Origin: Anaeromassilibacillus senegalensis
GTDB lineage: Bacteria > Bacillota > Clostridia > Oscillospirales > Acutalibacteraceae
Length of the DNA: 64,000 nucleotides
Reading direction: 5' to 3'
Assembly (NCBI RefSeq): GCF_021531715.1
Contig: NZ_JAFBIT010000001.1
Span: forward strand, 1-64,000
Shown: positions 1-8,931 of the stretch, piece after piece
How positions within the stretch are numbered: the stretch's first letter is position 1
Layout: the number at the start of each line of letters is the position of its first letter
The notes under the pieces: model-generated
Seen by the model: the letters and a program-made list of their open reading frames with translations, nothing else
What the model was told of the DNA's origin: nothing
The model's database searches: none
Program-made: the position numbers and the translations under genes

Positions 1-24
1 TTTGGATGGGTATGACGCCTGTCA

Positions 25-1599
25 TCAGCCCTGCTTGCTCATGCGCTTCTTGGTGACCAGCAGAATCGCCGCAGCCACAGCGAGCACACCGCCCGCGATG
101 TAGAAAATCGGCGTGCCGACACCGCCGGTCTCGGGGAGGGTGGAACCCTTGTTGTTGGCCACGGTAATACCCGCAATGCCGGTGCTTGTGTCACCCGTGC
201 CGGCAGTGCCGTCAGCAGTAACCTCCAGCTTAGTCAGGGCAGAACTTGCCAAACCATCTGTCCAGGTCTGACCGTTGGTGGTAGTTGCAGTAATAACCAC
301 AGTGATTTTGCTGCTCAGCAGGTTGTAGCCAGTGGGGGCTTTGGTTTCCTTCAGATAGTAGGTGCCGTCATCCAGACCGATGACCTTGAACAGACCGTTT
401 GCATCAGAGGTCAGCGCGGAACCGTCCTCTTCGGTGTCAGCCCAACCAGTGACCTTGTTATTGGTATCAACAATTGCCCACTTATTGTCTGCATTGTGCA
501 GCTTGAATTCCGCACCTTCCAATTTTTTCGTGTTATCCTGTCCATCCACCTTGGTGGTGTCAAGCTCATAAGTGAAGACAATGACCTTATCCTCGGGGGT
601 ATTGCCGGTGTTGTTATCGCCGGAGCCGGACTGGTCAGGCTTGTTGGAGTACTCCAGATAGACCACGTTGGGGTTGCCGTCCAGACCAACAACGGCGTTC
701 TGATTCAGGGTAGCAGTGTATTCCACAATGATGTACTTACCCTGAGAAACGCCAGAGACAGTTTTCAGATCGGTGAAAGAAACGGTAAAGGACTGTCCAT
801 TCACAGCATTGTTCCAGCCGGTGATCTCAGCTTTGTCAGTACCAGCCTTATCGGATGCCACATAGACTTTAATGGAGTCCTCATTCAGCGTCAGGCCTGC
901 GGACAGGGTATCGTGGAAGATATACTTATAGGTGTCATAGCGGCTCATATCCGGTACGGAGCCAATCAGATGGAAGTATACGGCGTCGCCCATGTTGTAG
1001 TCCGCCACGTCATTGTAGCCCTGACCATAGCCGCCGTCCTGATCATACTTGTCGTCTTCCAGGACCTTCTTCTCCACGGTGGGCGCGTCGGTCTTTACGG
1101 TGATGTTGATGTCGCCAACCACCTGCAGCAGTGCGGTATTGTAAGCGCTGCCAGCGGCCACATTCTCAGTGGTATCCACGACCAGATAATAGCCGTCATC
1201 CAACGTGTTCTCACCGGATGTCAGAGGCGTACCAGTGCCGGTCTTGTTGGCGTAAGCCAGCTTGGCAACCGCATTGGCCAGAGCAGTGTTGGTATTGTTG
1301 TCACCCAGGACCTTCGCCACAGCAGCAGCATCGGTACAGTCGGTGAACTGGCTGCCATAGGTGGTGTCAGCCTTCAAAGCAGCCAAAAAAGCATCGGAAT
1401 TGATGCCGCTGCCCCACTGAACATCGGACAGAATGCCGTCTTCCTCACGGCCGGAGAAAATCTGATAAGCGGTAAAGGTATGATCCTTCAGAATGCCGTC
1501 GGAAGGAACGGTGACCGTTGCCGCAAACGCGGGGACTGCCAGCGCAAAAACCATAACCAGAGCCAGCAGGATGCCGACAATTTTCTTTGCTTGTTTCAT
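25..1599 (-). CDS. LPXTG-anchored SpaA-type pilin (likely backbone)
   Basis: A 524-aa secreted pilin subunit predicted to be polymerised and wall-anchored by sortase. It has a Sec signal (residues 1-27, ending AVPAFA), an N-terminal domain, a D2-type isopeptide domain (about 175-340), a CnaB-like domain (about 350-470) with E-box text GTYYLKETKAPTGYNLL, and a sorting signal LPETGG at residue 488 followed by a hydrophobic helix and KKRMSKQG. The stretch ITVKTDAPTVEKKV at the end of the first domain resembles a pilin-motif region and could supply the polymerising lysine (inference). It is the last complete gene of the minus-strand pilus cluster. The ATG at 1599 is preceded by AAAGGAAG. No sortase is visible, but the window ends 24 bases downstream. 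Confidence 0.9.
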   Translation of the reverse strand: MKQAKKIVGILLALVMVFALAVPAFAATVTVPSDGILKDHTFTAYQIFSGREEDGILSDVQWGSGINSDAFLAALKADTTYGSQFTDCTDAAAVAKVLGDNNTNTALANAVAKLAYANKTGTGTPLTSGENTLDDGYYLVVDTTENVAAGSAYNTALLQVVGDINITVKTDAPTVEKKVLEDDKYDQDGGYGQGYNDVADYNMGDAVYFHLIGSVPDMSRYDTYKYIFHDTLSAGLTLNEDSIKVYVASDKAGTDKAEITGWNNAVNGQSFTVSFTDLKTVSGVSQGKYIIVEYTATLNQNAVVGLDGNPNVVYLEYSNKPDQSGSGDNNTGNTPEDKVIVFTYELDTTKVDGQDNTKKLEGAEFKLHNADNKWAIVDTNNKVTGWADTEEDGSALTSDANGLFKVIGLDDGTYYLKETKAPTGYNLLSSKITVVITATTTNGQTWTDGLASSALTKLEVTADGTAGTGDTSTGIAGITVANNKGSTLPETGGVGTPIFYIAGGVLAVAAAILLVTKKRMSKQG

Positions 1600-1654
1600 T
1601 TTAGACTTCCTTTCATTTCCTTTGTTGATTTTGAATGCGGGTTTGATCTGCGCA

Positions 1655-4600
1655 TCAGGAAGATGCGGAATCCTCCTTTCTGCGTTTTTTACGCTTATGC
1701 AGCAGGAGTCGGCCTGCAGCCGCCATCAGCAACAGCCCTCCTGCAGAATACAAGGTTGTGCCGGGTCCGCCGGTCTCTGGCAGTTCGTAAACGGGGGTGT
1801 CGGACTCGGTGTTCTTGATGGTGATGGTTCCGGAGGAAATTCCTCCGTTGTTTTCATAGCTTGTACTATAGTTTGCACCGCTATGCTCCACAACATAATA
1901 GGTGTAGTAGATGGTATTGTTGTCCTTATCCGTGCCGGTCAGGGGCAGGTCGTCCTTGCTCCATGTCCAGCCGTCTGTGTTGGAGATGGTATAGGTGTTA
2001 ATATAGGTGCCTGCCGGTTCGGTGGGTGTTGGATCGGTGGTTTCCTCTCCATCGCCGGAGCCGCTGGAATCAGGGTTGGAGCTTGTGCCCGCTTCCACAA
2101 GAGTACAACGTATTGACCGAATCGACTCTTCTCGATCTCCAGTTTTAAAGGAAATGGTACTAGACATTATTTTGCAGGTATACTCATACGTGTATCCATT
2201 ATTTGCATATTCGCCTGTTCCATCGCTGACACCTGACCATTCGCTGGGAGCCACGCTATAGAGTGAGGCTTGCCATGTGTAATCGACAGAGACTTTGACC
2301 GTATCACCTACCGCAACATCACTAAAGGTTCCTGTTATTATAATACTACTATTACATTCAGCAACATAACTCACTCCGGTTGTAGTGCCAGTCTCCCCTT
2401 CACCGCTTCCACCTCCTCCGGGCGGCGTCGTGCTTGCGATCTGGTAGAGATCAAAGCTGATGGTGCTGCCTTTCGTCGCGGTGACGTCGTTATTGTTCGC
2501 ATCCTTCCACTTTTTCTCAACCGTGATTTCCGTGGTGTTCTTGACATTCTCCACATAGACAGTCCGGGCCTCGTTGGTCAGGTCCACCGCGTCGCTGGGA
2601 AGATTATTGGGCAGGGTGTGGACGGTATCCTCGGTGCTGCTGAAGTAGAAGTAGAAGGTTTTCACTTCGTCCGGCAGCCGGTAGCCCTCGGGCGGAGCGG
2701 TCTCCGTGACCTTATAGAGGGTGTTGGTGTCGTAGTTGAAGGTCACGTTTCCGCTGGCGTCCTTTTCCTGCCGGGTGATCTGGAAGGAGCCGGAGGCATT
2801 GGTGGAATAGGTTTTGACAGGCTCTGTGCCGTATTCGCTGGTACTGGTGTCGTACTTGTAGACGCTGAAGGTTGCGCCCGCAAGGCTGACATTATAGTTG
2901 CCCGCCTCCACCTTGTAGAAGGTATAGCTCTTGTCGGTGGTGACGCCCGCGGAATCGCTGGAGTGCTCCCACTTGGTGTTGCTGCTGGAATGCTCGCCGG
3001 AATGATCCGTCCCTTCCAGCTTGGCGGTGTTGCTGAACTTCAGATCAAAGTATGTCTTCTGCCCGTTGATCTCGTCCGGCACATTGCAGGTGACGCGGTA
3101 GGAATACTGGAGCATCAAGGGCGTGCCGTCCGGGATCCCCGTGGCGGTGATGGTATTGGTCGCATCATGCAGATCCCAGCTATTTTCGCCTGTCTTTGCC
3201 TCATAGGTCCAGCTCCAGCCGGTAACCGGTTCCCCGGCCACCCATTTGCCCTGTGCCTCATCCCATGTCGCCTCGTACAGTTTTACGCTGCTCTGAATCA
3301 GGGCTGCATTGATGTTATATGTGCCGGTAAAGGGATGATACAGCGTAAACTGATTCTTGTAAGACATCGTATCCACCAAGGTCAGGGTATCCGAACCTTC
3401 CAGAATGTCATTGCCCTCCGGGTTGAGGATAACGGTGTAATTCATAATGCGGTTCGTGTTATCCCAGCCGCCGGATTTGTTCACTACCTGGGTGACGACC
3501 TCTTCTTTCTGATAGGTCCACTCCTGAGTCTGGTTGGAGGAGCCGATCTCCCCGCCGTCCAGCTTCATTTTGGCGGTGTTGGTCAGCGTCTTGGATTCGC
3601 TCTGGTTCTCCGCGTTATCCACCTGACAGGTGACGATGAGGGTGAATTCCGCCCCGGTCTGGATGGTATTGCCCTCGGTCTTTGGCTCAATATTCAGGGT
3701 GATGACGCGATCCTGATAGGTGCCGCTGACGGTGTACTGATTGGTGCTGTCGGTGCCGGAGATGGTTCCGTCTTCGCCCACCGTCAGTTCCATGTTCAAA
3801 TTACCCCAGCCGGTGAGCCGCAGGCTTTCCAGCGTTACGCCCTCGGGCAGGGTATCGATCAGGGTCAGCTTTTTGTTCCCTTCACCCACGGTGGCCTTTA
3901 CCTTCCAGGTCAGCTCGCCCTCATTGCTGACGGTGGTTGTGTCCGTGCTGCCGTTGCCGTCGGTCTTGACCACGCCGGGCTTATAATAGGTGTACTCCGT
4001 CCCGGTCTCCTTGCCGCCAACCTGGATATCGTTATAGAATTTGTTGCCGCCGGTGGTGGCTTTTGTCAGATCCACCGTGGTGGAATAGGTGAAGGTCAGC
4101 CTGGTGGCTCCCTCCGGGGGAATCAGGCCCTCGGGGAAATGGATGGTGAAGAGGGTGTAGGTCAGAGCCTCGTAATTGACCCCTTCCTCACCCGCCGGTG
4201 CCTTATACTCGTTGATCTGCTTGAAGGTGTAGGTATTGCCATCGGAGGCCAGGAAGGTGACCTGCTCCGGGGGTGGGTTATAGGTGTTGGTGCCGCCCAC
4301 CGGGTTGCCGTTGTTGTCCGTCCAGGTCAGGTTGGTGGCCCAGGCGGTGATCTGGCTGCGGGTCATCCACTGGTTGGTGTTGGTATTGCCCCACTGGTTC
4401 TTGGTCACATCGTCCACAATGGTGGTGCCCGCGGGCAGGCCGCCCTTGGGGATGGTCAGGGTCACCGTCCAAGGGATGGTCATGGCGGTGCCGTCATCGG
4501 AGACTGTACCCGTTCCCACACTCTTGGCAACGCTGCCGTCACCGGGAACGGTCACATCCGCTGTGCCGGGGGTCTCCTTGCCATCCAGAGTCAGCTTGGC

Positions 4601-7414
4601 CTGGTTGTGGACGGTCTTATCGTTCCACGCCTGGGGTTCATCGGTGGTATAGGTGATCGTGTACTGGTTCGTGTTGACGCTGTTTTCCTCGGTGGCATTG
4701 AAGGTGATGCTGGTGATCTTGCCATTTTCGTCTACGTCAACCGTGTATTCGCTGGAATCAGGAGTCCCGCCGTTTTTCTGGATGGTAATATCACTGGCAG
4801 TCAACCGGCTGAACATTTCATCCGTCAGCACCGCGCCCGCGATATTCAGCTTGCTGGCGTTGACGGTGATGGTCCAGCTGATTTTCTTATCCCAGGTATA
4901 CCTGCCGCTCTTGGTCAGCTGTATTTCGTCCGGTTTCACGGTGGATTCCGAACCAATGGGCGTGCCCTCTTTTCCCTCGCCGGGGGAGAGGGTGGCGCTG
5001 TTGGTGACGGGGGACGTGGTGCCGTTTTCATTCTCGGTCACAGCGGTGGAGTATTTAATAGTATAGGACTGAGTGTTCTTGCCGTCTTCCACCTCCGTGA
5101 AGGTGATGCCGGTGATCTTGCCGTCAGTATCCTTGGTGAAGGAATAACCGGTGGATGGCTCGATGGTGAAGTCCGTTTCCGACAGGGCGGCGAACATCTC
5201 GTCGGTCAGGGTAGCTCCCGCAATGTCCAGATTGCCGGCGTTGACGGTGATGGTCCAATCGATCTTGTTGGTGGCACCGTTAAATTGGCCCCACTTGTTC
5301 AGCTGTACGCCGCTGACGGTTACGGAAGCGGTGACCTCCTTCTCGTCGCCGTCATCGCCAGGTGTGGGGTCAAAGGCGGCCTTGTTGGTCACGGTGGTGC
5401 CATCCCAGCTTTCCTTTACCGGGGTATAATAGGTGATGGTGTATTTGTTCTTGTTGACACCGTTTTCCGTTGCGGTAAAGGTGATGTCGGTGATCTTCCC
5501 GTTTTCGTCCTTGGTCACGGTTGCGCCCTCGGCGGGATAGATCACGATATCCTTCGCGGTATCCTCCACCAGACCCAGCATTCCGTCCGCCAGCTTGGCC
5601 CCGGCGATATCCTGCTCGTTGTTGTTCACAGTGACCGTCCACTTGATATAGCCGGGCTTATCGGAGGCTACCTGACCGTACTTATCCAGCGTGTAGCTGA
5701 AATCCTTATTCACGTTCACAGTGATCTCGGCGCTGTCGGTAACGGTCTGGCCCTTGGTTTCATCTTTGGCGGTGACGGTGGCTTTGTTCTTCGGGGAGAC
5801 GACGGCTACCGTCTGGGCGGTGATGGGATAGGTGTAGGTGATCTTGTAGACCTCGCCGGTAATGTACGTGTAATTACTGTCCGTTTTCTCCTCGGTGGAC
5901 AGCTTTGACAGCATAAGCGTTAATTCTCCGTTTCCATTGGTGTGCTCAATGCCGCTGACTTCGCTCCAATCATTTTGATCGTTGGGCGTCCAGGTTCCAT
6001 TCCAAGAGAGATAATAATCAGAGGTTCCCTTTTCGATTGTGACTACTGGCTCTCCCAGCGTCAGGCCGTCGCAAGTAATGGTATCGGTAAAGCTGATGGG
6101 ATCCGGAGTGCCTTTGGTTGTGCGGATGTAGACGGTGTAGACCAGCTTGTCCCCATCCTGCACCCAACTGCCGCTCTTGCGGACATCGATGTTATATCTT
6201 TCCGTCTCATCCTTGGGATAGGTAATATCTTCACCGGGTACCAGAACGACGGCACCATCCCCACCGACGACGATATCGCCCTTATCGTTCATGTCCTCTT
6301 TGCTGAAGGAGCCTTCAAACTGGACATAGCCGGTGACGGTATCGCCGGATTCGTTTACATAGTTCTCGTTGAAGATGACCTGAACGGAATATGTGCCATC
6401 CTCATTTTTGATAAACTGATAGGTACCCGCCAGCTTATCCCCATCATAGAGATTCTGGGCATCCTTGTTCACAATATCATCCGGAACCGTGATCCCCTTG
6501 GGATAGGTGTAGGTGTAGACGGTCCCCGCGGTGGGCCTCCCGGTTTCCGCGGTGAACTGAAAATCGATGCGGACCTTGGTGGTGAACTGGTCGGTGGCGG
6601 GATTATACTTGGTTTCATTGCCCGAAAGCTTGGCCACCGGGAGTTTTCCATCGGTTTCACCGTCCAACAGCATGATCCCATATACAGCGGACGCCTCCTG
6701 GGGATAGCAGTCCTCCGTATGGGTATGTTCCTCCAACTCGCAGGTCAAAACCCAGGTGCCATAGCACAGGGCAATGTGGGCGTGGTTTTCATCCTCAGGC
6801 AGGGTGCAGGTCAGGGTTTCGGTGTCCACCGACTCCTCCACTGTCTCAAAGCAGGCGTCAGTATGCTGGTGCTCCAACACTTCCAGCATTTCACAAATCA
6901 GATATCCATCATCGCGAAAGCAGTCTGCATTGTGTTCATGAAGCGTAACTTCCGGTTTCTCACAAATCAGTACCGGGTCTACCGGCTCGTCCGGCTGCGT
7001 ATAGCAGCTGTCCGTATGCTGGTGTGCTTCAATCTCGGGAAGCGGACACCACAGGTTTCCGTTTTCATCGTAGCAGGTGGAATCGTGACGGTGAACCACA
7101 AAATTGGCGTATCCACAGGTCAGATTCCCGTCAGAGTCATAGCAGTCAGCCGTGTGCTGATGAATCTCCAGCGTTTCCGCGCTGCATACAGGAACCGTCA
7201 TCTCCCGCGACATTACCTGGGTATAACAGGCATCGGTGTGGGTATGCTCCGGGATGTCGCATTGCTTCTCCAGGGTGATGGCAGGGAGGATCAGCGCATA
7301 GGTGGTACAGAATACCACCACTGCCGCCAGGCAGGTCACCACCTGATACCAGCGTTTTTTTCTCCGATGTGCTTTTGTATATTTCTCTGCACCTTGCAGC
7401 GCATCTTTCGCCAT
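1655..7414 (-). CDS. Giant LPXTG adhesin / pilus tip-like protein with His-Cys module and CnaB repeats
   Basis: A 1919-aa surface protein. A basic N-terminus (1-22) precedes a membrane/signal helix (about 23-46). Residues 52-236 hold eight copies of a HxHxxxC[YF] motif with intervening cysteines. A pilin-like isopeptide region follows, then at least three tandem modules of about 120 aa (roughly 4530-5720 on the DNA) that share WTITVN...DIAGA.LTDEM...YTITY...NxA. More D2-like domains and two CnaB domains precede LPETGG (residue 1878), a hydrophobic helix and an Arg/Lys tail. Size, position before the backbone pilin and a shared sorting signal fit a pilus tip adhesin. Host or glycan ligand is unknown. 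The last CnaB domain carries an AT-rich insertion at about 2050-2420. Confidence 0.88.
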   Translation of the reverse strand: MAKDALQGAEKYTKAHRRKKRWYQVVTCLAAVVVFCTTYALILPAITLEKQCDIPEHTHTDACYTQVMSREMTVPVCSAETLEIHQHTADCYDSDGNLTCGYANFVVHRHDSTCYDENGNLWCPLPEIEAHQHTDSCYTQPDEPVDPVLICEKPEVTLHEHNADCFRDDGYLICEMLEVLEHQHTDACFETVEESVDTETLTCTLPEDENHAHIALCYGTWVLTCELEEHTHTEDCYPQEASAVYGIMLLDGETDGKLPVAKLSGNETKYNPATDQFTTKVRIDFQFTAETGRPTAGTVYTYTYPKGITVPDDIVNKDAQNLYDGDKLAGTYQFIKNEDGTYSVQVIFNENYVNESGDTVTGYVQFEGSFSKEDMNDKGDIVVGGDGAVVLVPGEDITYPKDETERYNIDVRKSGSWVQDGDKLVYTVYIRTTKGTPDPISFTDTITCDGLTLGEPVVTIEKGTSDYYLSWNGTWTPNDQNDWSEVSGIEHTNGNGELTLMLSKLSTEEKTDSNYTYITGEVYKITYTYPITAQTVAVVSPKNKATVTAKDETKGQTVTDSAEITVNVNKDFSYTLDKYGQVASDKPGYIKWTVTVNNNEQDIAGAKLADGMLGLVEDTAKDIVIYPAEGATVTKDENGKITDITFTATENGVNKNKYTITYYTPVKESWDGTTVTNKAAFDPTPGDDGDEKEVTASVTVSGVQLNKWGQFNGATNKIDWTITVNAGNLDIAGATLTDEMFAALSETDFTIEPSTGYSFTKDTDGKITGITFTEVEDGKNTQSYTIKYSTAVTENENGTTSPVTNSATLSPGEGKEGTPIGSESTVKPDEIQLTKSGRYTWDKKISWTITVNASKLNIAGAVLTDEMFSRLTASDITIQKNGGTPDSSEYTVDVDENGKITSITFNATEENSVNTNQYTITYTTDEPQAWNDKTVHNQAKLTLDGKETPGTADVTVPGDGSVAKSVGTGTVSDDGTAMTIPWTVTLTIPKGGLPAGTTIVDDVTKNQWGNTNTNQWMTRSQITAWATNLTWTDNNGNPVGGTNTYNPPPEQVTFLASDGNTYTFKQINEYKAPAGEEGVNYEALTYTLFTIHFPEGLIPPEGATRLTFTYSTTVDLTKATTGGNKFYNDIQVGGKETGTEYTYYKPGVVKTDGNGSTDTTTVSNEGELTWKVKATVGEGNKKLTLIDTLPEGVTLESLRLTGWGNLNMELTVGEDGTISGTDSTNQYTVSGTYQDRVITLNIEPKTEGNTIQTGAEFTLIVTCQVDNAENQSESKTLTNTAKMKLDGGEIGSSNQTQEWTYQKEEVVTQVVNKSGGWDNTNRIMNYTVILNPEGNDILEGSDTLTLVDTMSYKNQFTLYHPFTGTYNINAALIQSSVKLYEATWDEAQGKWVAGEPVTGWSWTYEAKTGENSWDLHDATNTITATGIPDGTPLMLQYSYRVTCNVPDEINGQKTYFDLKFSNTAKLEGTDHSGEHSSSNTKWEHSSDSAGVTTDKSYTFYKVEAGNYNVSLAGATFSVYKYDTSTSEYGTEPVKTYSTNASGSFQITRQEKDASGNVTFNYDTNTLYKVTETAPPEGYRLPDEVKTFYFYFSSTEDTVHTLPNNLPSDAVDLTNEARTVYVENVKNTTEITVEKKWKDANNNDVTATKGSTISFDLYQIASTTPPGGGGSGEGETGTTTGVSYVAECNSSIIITGTFSDVAVGDTVKVSVDYTWQASLYSVAPSEWSGVSDGTGEYANNGYTYEYTCKIMSSTISFKTGDREESIRSIRCTLVEAGTSSNPDSSGSGDGEETTDPTPTEPAGTYINTYTISNTDGWTWSKDDLPLTGTDKDNNTIYYTYYVVEHSGANYSTSYENNGGISSGTITIKNTESDTPVYELPETGGPGTTLYSAGGLLLMAAAGRLLLHKRKKRRKEDSASS

Positions 7415-7421
7415 GTATCAG

Positions 7422-8024
7422 TCACCACCCTTCCTGACTCAGCATCCCGAAGCCCGACAGGGGCCAGACCCGGAACACGATTTTTCCGACGATTTGTTCA
7501 CCTGAGACGCAGCCCACCGTAGTGCTGCGGGAATCCACCGAGGTGGACCGGTGATCGCCCATGCAGAAGTATCGATTGTCCGGTACCTGGTAGGGCAAAT
7601 CAATGTCACAATCCCCCAGGGATTTTTCTGTCAGATACGGCTCATCCAGCAGATTGCCGTCCACATAGACGTTTCCTTCCTCGTCGATATCCACCCACTG
7701 CCCCGGCCCGGCAATACAGCGTTTGACCAAAATTTTGTTGCCCAGGTAGAAGGCCACCAGGTCACCCGGCGCAAAATCCGAGCCCTTCACAGAGACCACA
7801 ATGTCTCCCTCGTTGAGGGTCGGCGTCATGGAGGCTCCGTAGATCTGCAGCACCGGCATCCAGATGGTGGCCACCAGTACAGCCACCGCAGCCACAACGA
7901 TCAGAGTGTAGATGGTGCTTCTCAGAACCCGGTTATATCGTCTCTTATAGTTTTCTCTTTCAAGCTCCGCTGTGAGTTGCTCCAAAGACGGAATCTCTCG
8001 GGGAGGATTCGTTTTGCTCTTCAT
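7422..8024 (-). CDS. Signal peptidase I
   Basis: A 200-aa type I signal peptidase that would cleave Sec signals of the adjacent pilus proteins at the outer face of the membrane. A cytoplasmic N-terminus (1-35) is followed by one membrane helix (about 36-58). The catalytic serine lies in YGASMTPTL (Ser65) and the general-base lysine in ILVKRCIAGP (Lys101). The late conserved box GDHRSTSVDSR is present. It ends 7 bases before the adhesin start and overlaps the upstream coiled-coil gene by 4 bases, so the cluster is translationally packed. Dedicated signal peptidases in pilus loci are a known arrangement; dedication to these two substrates is inference. Confidence 0.93.
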   Translation of the reverse strand: MKSKTNPPREIPSLEQLTAELERENYKRRYNRVLRSTIYTLIVVAAVAVLVATIWMPVLQIYGASMTPTLNEGDIVVSVKGSDFAPGDLVAFYLGNKILVKRCIAGPGQWVDIDEEGNVYVDGNLLDEPYLTEKSLGDCDIDLPYQVPDNRYFCMGDHRSTSVDSRSTTVGCVSGEQIVGKIVFRVWPLSGFGMLSQEGW

Positions 8025-8473
8025 CTTCTAACCTTTCCAGCTGAATAGACCATTTCCCGCAGTGAGTTCTGATCTTCCAGCAGCTTGGCTGCTCTGGCAA
8101 CAACCTGTTTCCAATAGGCATCCGCTTCCGCGTGTACTTTTTCGCTGTATGCCTGCGCCTCCTGCCGGATCTGAGCAGTCTCTTTTTCTGCCTTTTCCTT
8201 CAAAGAACGGCAGATTGTATCCTGTTGGCTGCTGATCCGCTGGATATTTTCCAGATACTGCTGCGCCGCGGCCTCCGCCGCCTGAAAGACACCGTTGAGG
8301 GGCAGGGCAGCCTCCGCCAGGGAACCGGCTTTGTCAATCTCGATCCTGCGGTCCCGAAGCTGTGCTTCCGCCTGCTCCAGCCTGATCTTCAGCTGGCTGT
8401 TTTCTTCTGTCTGGGCAATCAGCATTTCCAGCAGCTCACTCCGGCTCAAACGCCGCAATTCTTTATCCGTCAT
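8021..8473 (-). CDS. Coiled-coil protein, first gene of pilus cluster
   Basis: A 150-aa cytoplasmic protein without signal peptide or membrane helix. It is almost entirely helical, with heptad-rich stretches from the N-terminus (TDKELRRLSRSELLEML) through an Ala/Glu/Gln-rich central helix. I chose the ATG at 8473 because GGAGGT sits 6 bases upstream; an in-frame upstream start at 8512 has no such site. Proteins like this precede signal peptidase and SpaA pilin genes in other Clostridia and are sometimes loosely called DNA-repair ATPases, which nothing here supports. A scaffold or positioning role for pilus assembly, as with DivIVA-like coiled coils, is only a guess. Confidence 0.7.
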   Translation of the reverse strand: MTDKELRRLSRSELLEMLIAQTEENSQLKIRLEQAEAQLRDRRIEIDKAGSLAEAALPLNGVFQAAEAAAQQYLENIQRISSQQDTICRSLKEKAEKETAQIRQEAQAYSEKVHAEADAYWKQVVARAAKLLEDQNSLREMVYSAGKVRR

Positions 8474-8625
8474 AGGGCACCTCCAAATCTGTGCCGCACA
8501 GCACAAAAGCAAAAAAGAGGCAACAGTTATTCTTCACCTGCCCCAAATCCTTACTCCACAGCACGGAAGTAATATTCCTCACTCTGTGCTGAGTTTCAAC
8601 TATATGAATGCGGTATTCAGCGCAA

Positions 8626-8643
8626 CACATTATTTCCATTATA
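8626..8643 (+). repeat. Left inverted repeat of a possible invertible segment
   Basis: The 16-bp core ACATTATTTCCATTAT here matches the reverse complement of the right copy at 8900-8917 with one mismatch. The two copies enclose about 256 bp directly upstream of the pilus cluster and next to a tyrosine recombinase remnant. By eye only; a chance match in AT-rich DNA is not fully excluded. Confidence 0.45.
8638..8643 (-). promoter_or_regulatory. Candidate -10 of the pilus cluster promoter
   Basis: On the minus strand this reads TATAAT, about 165 bases upstream of the coiled-coil gene start. There is no good -35 at 16-18 bases, only ATCTTT-like sequence, so activator dependence or a different start is possible. 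A second TATAAT lies at 8652-8657, also without a clear -35. Confidence 0.3.
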
Positions 8644-8794
8644 GTGAAACGATTATATCAAAAGATATATGCCCAATTTCCAATCAAAAAAATTGTAGCA
8701 CAAGCATACATAAAAATCAAGGGGTGCAGGAAAAGTATGTAAAAAGACGGTAAAATCTAAGATAAAAGTGGCAGTACAAAAAGCGGGAAGCACG

Positions 8795-8837
8795 AAGCCA
8801 CCCTCAAATTCTTTTTTATAGAGTATGAGGGTTGCTT
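8795..8837 (-). terminator. Stem-loop after the recombinase remnant
   Basis: AAGCCACCCTCA pairs with TGAGGGTTGCTT across a 19-base loop. On the minus strand the T-run is some 10 bases beyond the stem, so it is a weak terminator candidate for the recombinase transcript. Confidence 0.3.
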
Positions 8838-8899
8838 TGGTGCACCCAAAATAGAGTGCGCTATTGTTAAGTTGGCATTCAGTCTGGGCTAGTAAACAA

Positions 8900-8917
8900 C
8901 ATAATGGAAATTATGTG
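8900..8917 (-). repeat. Right inverted repeat of a possible invertible segment
   Basis: Contains CATAATGGAAATTATG, itself a dyad (CATAAT-GGAA-ATTATG), as expected for a tyrosine recombinase core with short arms. It pairs in inverted orientation with 8626-8643 at 15 of 16 core positions. It lies 14 bases from the stop codon of the recombinase. Confidence 0.45.
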
Positions 8918-8931
8918 GTGTTTTTTATTGC

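Larger units (their letters stand above)
8474..8931. other. AT-rich intergenic region upstream of pilus cluster
   Basis: No convincing gene. It contains a minus-strand leader with a possible hairpin (8559-8591, CAGCACGGAA against TTCC...GTGCTG), two near-identical inverted repeats (8626-8643 and 8900-8917), a candidate minus-strand -10 hexamer inside the left repeat, and a stem-loop (8795-8837) that may end the recombinase transcript. Base composition is clearly more AT-rich than the flanking genes. Confidence 0.6.

Noticed and set aside
2270-5908. 1212-codon open frame on the + strand inside the adhesin
   Set aside because: It mirrors the adhesin on the opposite strand, has low-complexity shadow composition, and contains no recognisable domain; the minus-strand frame has signal, repeats and LPETG.
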